Shown: positions 1-12,000 of the stretch, piece after piece
Numbering within the stretch: the first letter of the stretch is position 1
How the letters are laid out: every line of letters starts with the position of its first letter
NCBI GenBank assembly: GCA_024734555.1
Contig: JANPWX010000217.1
Location: forward strand, 576,558 to 640,557
DNA: 64,000 nt
Reading direction: 5' to 3'
Source: Trochalopteron elliotii
Taxonomy: Eukaryota > Chordata > Aves > Passeriformes > Leiothrichidae
Program-made: the position numbers and the translations under genes
The notes under the pieces: model-generated
Databases searched by the model: none
Told to the model about the DNA's origin: nothing
The model's input: the letters and a program-made list of their open reading frames with translations, nothing else

Positions 1-2883
1 AAAACACCGGCCTCGCTCCCCCGACTCCCCACAGCGCAGCCCAAGCCTGCGGCTCTGCAGGGCTCAGACCATCCCCTGTGCTTGCTGCCCAGCGGCACTT
101 GGCTGTGAGCCGCTCACCTCAGCACACTATGGCTTCCACTAGTCATTGCACGTATTCATGAGTTCTTTCTCCAAGACCCTTAGCTATCAAACATACTGAC
201 GTGCCAAAGGACTGCCCTTGTTTTCCCTGTAGTGTCAATTTTGCCGTCTATCTCTACATCCATAAATAGCCCCACCTTGGATTCATCACGACTTTCAGCC
301 TGTAAGCATCAGTAAAATAGTAAGCGTTGAACTGTCGTTAGAAAAAAAAAAAATCAAATAACCCCATTCCCTTCTATCACAGCCTGCTGACACAGAGAAT
401 AGTAAAGCTGCTTCCTTGAATTTGGGTCAGTAAAAATACTGATGAATGAATTAGGGGCGCAGGACACGGCCAGGGCTGTGAAGTCACAGGGAAAAGGACA
501 CTGGGTTTGCCTGTCCTTGATCCACACATAGCAATTATGCCTCCATTTCCCTCCTCCTCAGGCTCCTGCCTCTTCCAAGAAGAAAACCACAAGGAAGATC
601 CATTTTCCAGAAGGATGAGTCACCATGGGATTTGAAAACAAGACAGAACTTTTCCACAGTACTCACTCATTAAACAGCCCATCTCTGCCTAGGTTTTTCC
701 TTGCCCTTAAAATTGGAGCTCTAGAACAAAAGTCTTCCCTTTGCAGAGATTAGGCTCTACAAGATTTAAACATCCACAAACAAGTCCTTGAATGACCAGC
801 ACATGCTCCTCACAGACAAACCACTCAATTCTGTGATGCTCTGGTCTTAAACAAAATACTTACCAGTCCTCCGCTTTCACCTTCCATAATACTTCTCCAG
901 CCAGCTACAGTGCTAGAGTTAAAGATTTATGCTTGTATTTCTTCCCCAGGTGCATCTATTTATATAATTTAAAAGCTCACAGGTTTCTTCACTGAGGCTG
1001 CCTGACAGTTAAAAGGAAAAGGTTTCTGTGTTTTTTAAGAAGCTATTACTGGATGTAGGCCCAAATTTTGGGTGTTTTGAAAGCAAGTTTCAGATAATAC
1101 TTTTAATTCCTTTTCTTCTTACAACTTTGCAGACAATTCTAAATATTTCTACAGTTCCTTTTAAATCCCTGCAAGGTCTGCAGTGTTTTACAAACAAGGG
1201 CATTGTTTGTGATAATTCATCACCAGAAAATGACATTAATTAATCCCTTGCTGTGCAAGTTTTAGAAGTATCACAGCAATTTAAACCCTGATCCTGCAGT
1301 CAGGGAAGTCAGTTCTTGGGAAAGTCAGTTTTCCCTCCGAGTTGCCATCTGCACTAGGCAGGACTGTTCTCAGTTTCACTTTTAATTCTCCCACAGCTGA
1401 CTCAGACACAATTCCCTGGAGGAAGCTGAGCAGCTCATGAGCACTTGAGTCAACACCAGAGTCCTCACAAGCCCTGCTTGCTTTAAAGTCAGGCAAGTTT
1501 TTGCCAATGCGTTCAACCAAAACTCAAAACCTGACACTGCTGGGCGCTTGGACACTCAGTTCTTAAATCCCAGCAAATTGCCAAATCTGGCATTCCTTCA
1601 CCTGCAGAGCCCCATCTGGCAGGTGTTCTGAAAGGCTACACTGATAGCCCCAAAGCAGCCAGAAATGCAGTTTTCTGAGTCTTGAGGAGGTTGCCTTAGG
1701 AAGCCAATATCACCCACTGCCACCAAGCCATGTATGTGTGTTGTGAAGTCAGTGTGTTTATGAAGTTATATCTGACTTTTAGAGTGTTTTCACCCAATGC
1801 TGACAGACACTGACCTTGTGTACACGAGTTTCCTTATCCCTTTTTGGAACTATTAACAGGTCCTACACTACTGACCATCTTAACAAGCAGATTTCTCATA
1901 ATACACAACTATGGACTCGCTTCTAAAGAAGGGAGGTATTTTACTAATGGTAAAGCAGCTCAGACATCCAGAGTGTGGTAAAAGCTTAATCCTACCATGG
2001 ATGTAATTCTCAAGTTGCAGTAGTGAAGATTTGTTTCTTGTTCTACACAGCTGCCTATGAGGCTAAGAACCCCTACCATATTTTTGTGTCTTTTATACTG
2101 TAAGATGGCAGGACAATCAAAATATAAATTTAACGTTGTCCAGCCACAAATTAGCAAAGGGATTTGGAAAGTCTTTAGTCAACAGTGAATATCTCTCATT
2201 AATATCAGAGATCTATCTTTAGCAGCATAATTTCCACCTGCTCCATCAGTTCCCAAATTTCTTTGGACATTTTTTAGGCATAAAAAGGCAGAATCTTACT
2301 CAGTGTGTGGGGCAAAGCCTCTGCACTGAAGCCAAGGGTTCCTCTCACTGGCATTGCCAGTGATTACTAAACTGTCCCTGGACAGCATTTGACAGAATAT
2401 TTACAAAATACTCCCTATGCTGCAGCACTTTGTTCTATCACTGCCTTTGCTGAGTACATCTGTAGCCTCAATCTTAGCACATAATGCCTTTAACTCATGT
2501 GAAGAATTAAAAGGCAATCTGATTAAGAGCTGCTCTGTCCTTTGGCCAGTGTGCTGCCACCCAAGCCTTGCTGGCTCCCATTCCCTTGTCTCTCCTGTTC
2601 CCTGACTGGTAGGTAGAATGCACAGAACTGATTGGAGGGGGCTTAGTGAAGAGCAAATTCATGATGACTCTCTGAAGAGATGCCTGGAGTTTATTTTCAA
2701 GCTTCAAAGAAATTCTCATGTTGTCCTGAAAAACCACAAAAGGCTGTTTACAGAAAGCAGGGACTTTTAGCTGAGAGACAGAATCAGGAAGTTTTATAAG
2801 CTATAACCCTAGAGCAGGGATACACACAAAAAATTTAGTCCCTTCAAGCATACACTAGTCCTTATCTGAGCAGCACTCAAGGC
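1..2883. other. Intergenic, no gene recognised
   Basis: No open reading frame here resembles a known protein, and the short frames on both strands lack codon-like composition. I see AT-rich unique sequence with short poly-A and poly-T runs and no repeat family that I can name. An exon of a gene extending off the left edge cannot be excluded. Confidence 0.6.
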
Positions 2884-2905
2884 TTCTCTCTCTCTCTCTC
2901 TCTCT
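2884..2905. repeat. (TC)n microsatellite
   Basis: A perfect TC dinucleotide run that passes into a T-rich tract up to about 2928. It is ordinary simple sequence and likely polymorphic. Confidence 0.9.
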
Positions 2906-4046
2906 TTTTCTCTTTTTTTTCTTTCTTTAATGAAGTCCTGTTTTTATTTTCTGTAGTAGTTTAGTGACAAGATCAAGTCGTCGCAGGCTTCTGTGGGAAC
3001 TGAGGAAGTACAAGCATACTTTTGTTCTTGTTTCTTCTTGTTACGTGAGGATCAGAAACAGGGAAAAATGAGGCCATGAATGTGGACTGAGACTTTTAGA
3101 GGATGGAAGAGAGAGTGTTTTTTGACTAAAATGACAAAGGTTGTTGTCCCAAGTGGAAGAATGAATGGAGAGAACATGGCAATTCTGTGAACATTGAAAA
3201 TTTCTGAGTTGGGCTCTATTTTTTCATATCTCTAGATTCCTTGCTAGCTTGGATTTTAAAAACCTTAATCATTTTTATTTCTATGCATTCAGATTTCTCC
3301 ATCATCCCCACTGGACTCCAAATTATATTGCCTCCCTCTTTCACTGTCCAAGTTTATGCACTGCTTTGTCTTCCCAAATGCTGTTTTCCATATTCCAATT
3401 AGATTAAGGGCTTGTCTGCACAGGAAAGTTACACTACTATTAATTTGCAGTTTGCTTTAAAGAAATTACGTTAAACCTGGGCAAAAGGCCATGTGGACTC
3501 CCTGGTATTCCTCTGCAGGAATACAAATGGCTCATTTCAGGTTAGATCAGGTCAATTAGGAACAGGAAGAACTCGCAAAGCAGTAAGTTTTCCTACATCA
3601 GAAAGAAGAGAGTCCAGCAGCTCCTTCTGCAGACTGTAACCTCCAAATGGGAAGAAAGGCTAGGGGCATGGTCTTGACATCTGCAGGAGCCTCAGTCTGC
3701 TGGACAGAGGTAGCACAACACCAGGTGACTGCTGCTGTTGCTGCCCTGGCTCGGGCTGTGGAGCAGCTCTTGCCCACTGCAGCCTTTTTCCTACCAGGAC
3801 ATCCCAATCCACAGCACTCACAGGACAGGAGTAGGGACTGCTGCCTCTGTGCAAGGTATTTCCTTCCACTCTGTTCGTGTAGGTATTAAAAACTGTGTCC
3901 TTTGCCCCAGAAAATTACAGAATGATGTTGTTCAATACGGCAAGATCGTGAGAATCCATCTACTACCCCTCTTTGAATGAATGCCTGGAGTTAAATATTG
4001 GTTTACAAGTGGATTGTAATTTTATGAGTGTGCCTTTCTCTTGTAG

Positions 4047-4125
4047 GCAAGCCCAAAGAAGAGATGATGAAGACAAAAGAAGAGAAAGACTTACAGCAGC
4101 AAGAAGAAAGGAAAGAGGCACATTA
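4047..4125 (+). other. Weak candidate exon, purine-rich
   Basis: A pyrimidine-rich stretch ending in TTGTAG precedes a purine-rich segment. In one frame it reads QAQRRDDEDKRRERLTAARR and continues a few residues to a possible donor GTGAAT. In another frame it reads as a lysine/glutamate-rich coiled-coil-like tail ending at TAG. Both readings look protein-like, but AG-rich low-complexity DNA gives such peptides by chance. I recognise no family and see no firm upstream exon. If the first frame is used, it would leave in phase 0 and could join the candidate exon at 7945. Confidence 0.15.
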
Positions 4126-7100
4126 GTGAATCTTGGATTCACATTCTATTGCAAACTGGTTTTAACTAGTAAGCTCATAATTGCCTAAATCAAAATAGGC
4201 ACCTAGTTAAGATGGCTCCTACATTAATCAGCATCAGTTATAACTTGAAGGAGGCACTAATGTTTCTCATTTCGGTTTCTGTAAGCCTTTTCTAAATACC
4301 CAGTGTAACTTTTATGTTCTGTAACATAAATGTAACCTTAGAGTCTTCTTTGAAAGCCCTTCAAGGTGTCACTGACCAAGTACCACGTGCTGGTGCTCTC
4401 CCCTCTGGCATGCAGGGGTTTGACTTCAGCTGCCAGCTGTGAGCACCTGGCAAGGTCTGACCTTTGCTGATGGTGGTTGTGCAACGTGGTGCAGCTGCCA
4501 GGAGTGCTTGAGTTAAAAGAGTGGCCTCAGCCATCTGAGGAATGCCCGGTGTTGCTCTGTATTAAGTGAGAGGATGACTCTGACAGCTCAGAAATGCCTG
4601 TGGGACTGTCAGGGTCCTGAGGACACCTCCAGCTCCCCACAGCCTTGCCAGGAACTGAAAGGATAAATCATGAAGCCCATGAAGCAAATCCAACTCTGGT
4701 CTTTGGGAGAAAGGGGGAAGAAGGTCCCACTTCCTATTTTCCTCACTGCTGCTACAGGGGAAGGTTCTGTCGCTTGGCAGGGGAAGGATCACCAGCAAGG
4801 GAATGGGAATGGTCTAGGGACTTGTAATACAAAGGTTGGTGGCCTGAGTTAGTGTCACCAGGTTAGCAGGTCATCAAGACCACAGGGCATTGACCTGCTG
4901 TCTCTCAGGGCATTCAGATCTGGAAAAAACGTGATTAGTCCTGATGACTGCCAGAGCTGGGACCGGTGGGGATGCTGACAGTTCCAAAGAGCTACAGAAA
5001 GATACCCAAACCCAGTGCATAGTCACCAATCCAAGAATAACCCAGGACTTCAAAGCTGGTATCCCTTGTGTTCTCTGTGGCATCACGGGCCCATTACCTG
5101 GGCACAAACTTCATGTTGCCTGGATTTTTGGTTAAATGGCTTAAACATGCTAGCCCGGTGCCTGGTGGCTGCTCTTGTGAGTGAGAATATGAATGTGGCT
5201 GAGTGCAACCTGTTTTGTTTCAGTTTTTATTTTAAATTAAATCACTTTCTTCCCCTTCTTCCCTCATCCCCACCTCCCCTAATGTTTTCTGCCTTGTTTA
5301 TACCATGTTGGAGCATTTTTTCCTATAGAAGAATAAGAAGTAGTAAAGAGGAGCACCCAGAAGCCTAATCTTTCAGATGGCAGCAAAGAAAGAACCTGCC
5401 ATCTGAAAGGCAGGTTTTATTTAAAAATTTACTGTCAGAAGAAAAGTCTCTCTTCTTGTAGATGGGTCTTCAAAGGCCACCCTGTCCTTCTCACTGCCTT
5501 TGGTCAGCAGTGCAGGTCACACAGCTGGAGCTCTGGCCCACTCCCTTGTAAGAGGCTTAGCTCAGGCTTCAGTGTGCATATTGCAACCTTTCCACTTAAA
5601 TAATTAAAGATAAAGGGTTTTGGAGACATCCAGTCCATCACGCTGCCTTGAGACTAAATATATCCTTCCACTCTGGGTGGATGCTCATCAGACTGGATCT
5701 CCAGAATGCCAACAGCATTCCCAAACTGGGGGAGGGCTCCCAACCCTGAGTGGCTTCTCCTGAGGGGCAGGGCCCCAGGATGCTGTCACATCACCACAGC
5801 CACTGCTCCTCAGCTGTCAGGAAGGAACCCCTGCTTCATGGTGAGGCTGAAAAGCTGCTTAGTGAGCCAAGGGCTCCCAGCTCCTTTCAGACACCCACGG
5901 ACACGGTGGAGGTGTAACCCTCCCACCCCTTTCCAAGGCAGGCAGCTCAGTGCCTGCAGTGAGGTAGGAGCTGCTGCTGCCTCTCTGTGAGACAGCAGCT
6001 CCTGATGGCTTCCCCATTGTCTAAAAGGTGGAAAAATGCTGCTCTTCAGTGAGAAGTGACTGCACAGCTTGTTATATATCACCTCACTGTGGAGTAACTT
6101 AAGTCTCCATAGTAAACAGGAAGAATAGTTTGTTTCCTTCCTCTTTGCAGTTGCTTTTTATGTGTTTGTGTGCTGCTATTTTACCCCTCTTCAGAATGTG
6201 CTTCTTGAGATTGAATTGTTTTTCATTGTGCTTTACAATTTATGTCTTCTGAACTTCTTGTAGAGCAGCAGTTTTGTATTTAAATGAATGTGGTGTTTAT
6301 GAAATGAGCTGGACTGACAGGCATGGAAATGGAGACTTATGTCTTCACAGATTAGATGCCACAGTGGTAGGAGGAGTGAGAAGTTGCCTACCTTGTGATC
6401 TGGAACATCTCTAGAGGCAAGAATAGGAAGTAATGATGAAATCCATCAAAGTGGTTCAGGTTTCCTCTTTAATCAGTAGCCTCTAGGCTGTTTCAGCCTG
6501 CTGGCATTCATTTGTGCCAGATGTGGTGATGGCTTTGTGATATGGACAAACCATTGCAGCAGCAAGGAGCTGCGTTAACCAACTCATTTCACATAAACTA
6601 CCAGCCTTGTAGGGGCAGAGCATTCAGGCAGGGTTCATCTCTGGCCACATGGAAGGCTCTCCCACCAAGCCAGTCACCCCAGGCCCCTGATACAGCCAGA
6701 GCAAGAAAAAGACACTGAGGTCATGAATCATCTCATCCCAAGGTAGATATTTAAAATAGATTAGATAAGACATACCTTTAAGTTGCCTATAGGGCAATAG
6801 GCTCAGATGTATTGATAGACACTGTAGACATCTAAAATTAGGTGAGCTGAGTCTCTCTCACCTGTGGAGTCAAACCAGTGACACACAGGTCAAAAGCCCC
6901 ACTTCCCATGGTGAGCCTTCAGAGCACATCTTCTGCATTTCTGAATTTACAGCCACCTCCAAGCAACCAGCTGAGAGAATTATGAAGGTCTTCCACCAAA
7001 TGGCTGAATCTTTTTACTGATTTTCAGAAATAAAATTTATTACGTTCTTCTTTTTTAGTTCAATGTCTAAATAGTAATTTTCTAGAACAGGAATAGTTGC

Positions 7101-7944
7101 TTTTTTGACTTCCACTCATGAAAAGCAAATGCTTGGATTAGGAAGCACAGATATTCATTGTGGCTATAATAATGATATTCTGCAGAGGGGGATTTTTATA
7201 TTGATTCATCTGATGCAGTTGAACTGTAAAGATTTCTCTTGCAGATTCCTTGGCAAAAAAGAACTTCAAAACAATGGGTTTTTTACTCCCACAGCATTTT
7301 CCTTCTCTTCTCTAATTTTTCTTCCTTAGCTAATAGTTCATTAATAAGGTAAAAGGTTCTTTTGATACCACAGCACATCTGCTGCCCCATTTCAGTGCAA
7401 GTGCATATATAACCTTGTTTGTTTGCACTTGTACAGGTGTTGCTGCTGCGCAGATATGGGCTGTGGTTAAATTTCATAATGGAAAATCTGACAGGCAGTT
7501 AACTAATCCATGAGTCATATTTCGTAATAGCCTAAAGGTCTCTGATGCTCGACCTTCATTTGATACCCTTGCCATCAGGCAGTTTATACATAACCTATCT
7601 GAAGAACATTCTTTATATAGATGACTGCATGCTGCCCTTTTATACCTGCAAGGATGGGCACTGCACTCACAGAGCCAGGGGAATCTGTGAATGGGACTGG
7701 AGAGCTGCACTGCACGAGACTCACCTGGGGAATGGGAACAGTGGGAATCTCTCTGCTTAGTGTAAGCCTTCTGCAGGGCCTAGCTGAAAGCTGGGGAGAG
7801 GGGTGGGGAGTTGGTTTTGGACTCCACTCACCCTAACTGGACTTCAGATTGGAACAACTCCAGCAATGAAAGCAGCAGTGGAACTTCCAGCACTAACAGC
7901 TCTGCTGATTTTACCTGTGCATGGCTCATTTCTGCTTGAGGCAG
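4126..7944. other. Intergenic, no gene recognised
   Basis: Apart from the hairpin at 5370-5409 nothing here can be supported as a gene. Frames on both strands are short and lack recognisable domains. Confidence 0.55.
5370..5409. repeat. Perfect inverted repeat, 14-bp arms
   Basis: CTTTCAGATGGCAG at 5370-5383 is followed after a 12-base purine-rich loop by its exact reverse complement at 5396-5409. Transcribed from either strand it would form a 14-bp hairpin. The stem is shorter than a normal pre-miRNA stem and does not extend outwards. It may be a relic of a small inverted-repeat element or a chance palindrome. Confidence 0.85.
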
Positions 7945-8250
7945 GAGAGACAGAGAATGAGACATCCTGTTGTCAGACCATCCCAAATGGGGATCCCTCC
8001 ATCGCTGACACCAGCAGAGTCCAGCCAGCATTACCAGCGCCAGGGTCCTGAAAGAAGCACCTGTAGTGGAGAAGGCTCACCTGGAGAAGCATCACCTTTA
8101 TTTTCTAGCCAAAGGGTGAAAAAGCAACACAGTGCTTACAAGGAGACCATAAGGACTCTTCAAGTCTCAAAGGCAGCAAAGAATGTTGGCATTGCTGCTG
8201 TTTTTGAAGCTAAAATAAGGCAGACACATGACTTCAGTAACTGCATGTGA
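7945..8250 (+). CDS. Candidate 3'-terminal coding exon, unknown protein
   Basis: An open frame runs from an acceptor-like TGAGGCAG (ending 7944) to TGA at 8248-8250, about 101 codons. It is followed 24 bases later by AATAAA at 8275-8280, with GT-rich sequence after that. The deduced peptide is basic and serine/proline-rich in its first half. Its second half is helix-like, including SSQRVKKQHSAYKETIRTL and ending in HDFSNCM. The frame is open from an in-frame ATG at 7921, so a single-exon 109-codon reading is also possible. I recognise no family. A terminal exon with a very short 3' UTR fits what is seen, but coding status is unproven. Confidence 0.3.
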   Translation, partial: ERQRMRHPVVRPSQMGIPPSLTPAESSQHYQRQGPERSTCSGEGSPGEASPLFSSQRVKKQHSAYKETIRTLQVSKAAKNVGIAAVFEAKIRQTHDFSNCM

Positions 8251-8274
8251 AGTTTACATACTGTGACTCATCGT

Positions 8275-8280
8275 AATAAA
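8275..8280 (+). promoter_or_regulatory. Candidate poly(A) signal AATAAA
   Basis: A canonical hexamer 24 bases past the stop of the candidate terminal exon. A possible cleavage position lies near 8290-8300 and a GTGTGTC element just downstream. AATAAA is common by chance, so its value depends on the candidate exon being real. Confidence 0.35.
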
Positions 8281-9051
8281 GAAACCTAAACAAAACTCCA
8301 GTGTGTCATTGAAGCTGGAATATGTTTTCCATACTAAATTCTTTTAGGTTTGCTTTGGCTTCTTTTTTACAGATGTAGAACAGTAGACTATCTCAGGGAT
8401 ATTAACTCTTTGCTGTTGCAGGATAGAAACTTCTGGTCTTCATGAATGCACCTATATAAAACACAGGAGAAGGTTATCTTATTTTTTCTGAACCCTCTGG
8501 CACAATAACTTTTACAGCAGTGCCAAATGCTGGACAAGAGCAGCTGAGAAGACAAATGGAAAGAAGAAAGCAAAGGAGAAAGAAGGGTTGTATCCCAAGA
8601 TTTATCAGACTGTCTCTTTAAGAAGCTCTGCCATTTCCAAATAACTATTTTATAAATGCCTGTAGGATAGCAGCAGGCACCAGGAGTGATGTATATGTAG
8701 CATGTGAGTTGCCTGCTGTCTATGGAAAGCTGCCTAGGGAGGGATTGGCACAGTGGGAGGGGGAGCATGGCCAGGCTGGCTGTAGGCACCAGTGAGGAGG
8801 TTTGTCATCCTGCTGAGTCAACGGGAGACACAGCACCTCCAACGGGGCTTTTGCCTGCTGGCTGTTCAACATTAGGCAGCTGAAGTTCTGTGGTAGGAGC
8901 CTATAATGACAGGCTCAAATATATGCATGCTCATTTATGCATGGAATTCATTTTGCATGGATGATCTGGATTACCAGCTCCAGAGCTCTTCATCTGGAGT
9001 GAAGCTGGCACTGGACTGGGCAAGGCTCACTGTGGCTGTTTCTCCTTGCAG

Positions 9052-9074
9052 CCCTTCTCAAGCCAATGCAGAAG
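9052..9074 (+). other. Possible 23-nt microexon
   Basis: Bases 9052-9074 are preceded by TGTTTCTCCTTGCAG, a strong polypyrimidine tract and acceptor, and followed by GTAAGA, a strong donor after AAG. Such a pair around 23 nt could be a microexon of a non-coding or unrecognised transcript. The short length gives no protein clue. Confidence 0.15.
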
Positions 9075-12000
9075 GTAAGAAAAGCCCAGACAAAGGTTTC
9101 AGTTGGATTCAGGTTCATTTCAGAGGGGCAACAGTGTTTGGAATCTGACAAGGGAGTTGCTAAAAAGGGGTCAGGAGAAGTTCTGGGAAAGGATTACACT
9201 GCAGGTGTGTCTGCCCCACTGTCAGCAGTTCTGCCTCTTCACACACCTCTGCCTTCCACTCTCATAGGAACTGGTTCTGGCCTGGTTTTTAATGGTGTGA
9301 ATTCCTATTTATCAGCACATGATAATAGTTGATACTTCTTATTGTACAGGTCCAGCTGTACAAGTTGTTTGTGTCTAGTCAGTCACAAAATTTCTGGCAT
9401 CTAGACTATTCCAATGAGCAGGAAGAGTTAAGGTTTTTCTATTTTTGCAATTAACTTCCCAGGAAGTCATCACCAAAAGTTGCATAAACACACAGTTATC
9501 CTTGTCACACTCCAGGCCAAATGACAGTGTAGCTAAAATCAGAAAGTCAGGGAAGTTTTTCCCTGAGTGGTACTAATTACGTGAGTAGTACTGAGATAAA
9601 CCTGTCAGAAGCACTGTGGTTTAAACTCTAGACCTTTAGCCTTAGAGAACTTTCCATCCTGTTCAACTGCTCCCTTGTTCCACCAGTTCAGGCCCCAGCC
9701 TTGTAGTGCCAGCCTTACTGAAAGATTCTTGTTGCTGTCATTTAGGGGCTCAGCAAGAGGAAGGGCTCAGCAATACAAATCCCACTTGCAGGACAGGGCT
9801 CTGACACAAATGTAATACAATAAAATGCATTAAAATGTTGTATAACTCTTGTCTGATGATCTGAGGGACTCCTCTCCCGGTTTGCCTCTCAGTACCCACT
9901 GAACTTTCACCTCCATCATGACATTGGATCATGACATACATAACAAACTTTTGGTTTGAAGTGTCAGGGTAGAGGAACTCTATTGTATGCCTGTTCTACA
10001 ACATGCTGAACTCTTGCTTTGGCTGAATTTTTGTCTTTTAAAAACCATTTTTTTCAAAGCCATCTTAATATCAGGAGATAATTTTAATTTTGTCCATCTT
10101 TCCACTTTTTTATTGCAGTATTGACTGTAATTAAACTTTAAAAAACAGGGGCATCACTACCTGATATTTTTTGTCTCTTTTCCAAACAATATCTAGAACT
10201 GAAAATTAATAAAAGGAGGTGCACCTTTTCAGTTCTTTGTTTAGCCCCTCTGGCTTGTTTCCAGCTTTCTGCTGTGCTTTCCAAGCTCTCAGTTTCACCT
10301 CCCTATTTTTTGGTTCCCTGAGCTTATGTGGTGTCTTTGATGCTGCAAAAGGGCAAGGTAAAGTGCCAGAGGAAAAAAAAAAAGGTAAAATACTGTGATA
10401 AAAGGACAGGCATCACCCCAGGGATTCATGTACTGACATATCTTTAAAATTCTTCTTAAAAACGGGCTAGTTGGAAGCTGGCAGTGTCCTTTTAAGGACA
10501 GTTTATGTTAAGAAATCCTGCTTAGTCTTATGAGCAAGTTTTGGCTGAGCACAAGTGCTAATGACTTTTTGAAATGAAAAACATTTCTAAAGACAAAAAT
10601 AGCTAGTACTGAAATCTCTCACAGCCTTTACTTACCATTTCTGTGTGATCCCTTGTCCAGATTTATAATGATTGCTTGCCGTGCCAGCAGAAGTTACAAT
10701 TTTGTGGATTTGTCTTTAATGTTGTAATTAAAACCAGGATGATTTTCATGGGCCCTAGATAATTTGTAATTCTTGTGAGAGCTCTGTCTTTTAAGTGGCC
10801 TTACATAAGATGTAATCTTCACTGACCTAAGCATGCATACACAATTTTCTTAATGCTCACTGATGTTTTCATCAAGGAATTGTATACCTTTGGGGTTGTT
10901 TCAACCTGATGTGTTTAAGAACAATTTTCCCAGCCTCTCTCAAGAATTTACAATGCATTTAAGTTATCTTGAAGTAAAATACTCCTTTTTCTTCTGAAGG
11001 GTGACTCCAAATAGCTTGTCTCCTTTAGTCCTTCTATGAGAGTTAAAGACATGCCCTTTAACAGTCCTGTCCTTCCTCCAGAACATTTTCCATTTTACTG
11101 CCCACACACTGGTGACACTTGCTGGGGACCCTGCAGTGACTCCCCAGCATTTCCAGAGCTGTGCAGTGTGAAGACCCAACCCTTCACATTCTCCCTATTT
11201 ATGGGGTCATTATGCAGTTTAAGCCCTAAAATCTGATCTCCTGCTAGTTCTCCATATTTGTTGGAGGAGTGGATGTTCCTTGTCACACAAAGAAAAGGCC
11301 AGACTGGCATCACTCACACACTGCACAGGGCAGAACCAGCAATAGTCAGTGAGGGGTAGTTATATGGGATGAGTGGAGAGCTGGGTCCTCAAATGTGAAT
11401 TTCTTCTTATTGGAACACAGAGCTATTTTTAAAGCCTGAAATTTCATTAGTAGGATTCCTCTACAGATACTTTGTCCTTTTAACTTGTCCTTAAAGCTCT
11501 TGTCCTGGGAATATCTCATGTAAGGTGTTTTGAGCTTTGAACCTGCTTGTGCTTGGTAGTATTAATAACCCAGGGTAGGGAATGTTTATGTAGCACTGAG
11601 CACCATGGCAGCACTTAGTAAATAATGAAATAAATCGAAGGTTTTGTTTCTGTTTAAATATTGTGTTTGCCTTGTGTGGATACAGATCTGGATCCTGCTC
11701 AACAGCCTCATTTGGATGAAACTGGATACTGCTCCAATGTTATTCCAGCTCCTTTAATGTATGTACAGACAATGCACTGCCTAATGAAGAACTCAGAGTC
11801 CCCCATCTAAATGCTTTTTTAAAAAGCCAAAATCCATGAACCAGCACTAAAAATATCCAGCAAGATTCTTAATTTTGATACAAATACACAATTTACAGAG
11901 AAAAGGCAAGCAGTGATTATGTCCAAATCAACAATTGCAGCACACAAAGACCATTAGGGTCCAGATTCACTGCTCCATTCCAGAATTCCAGACATGCACT

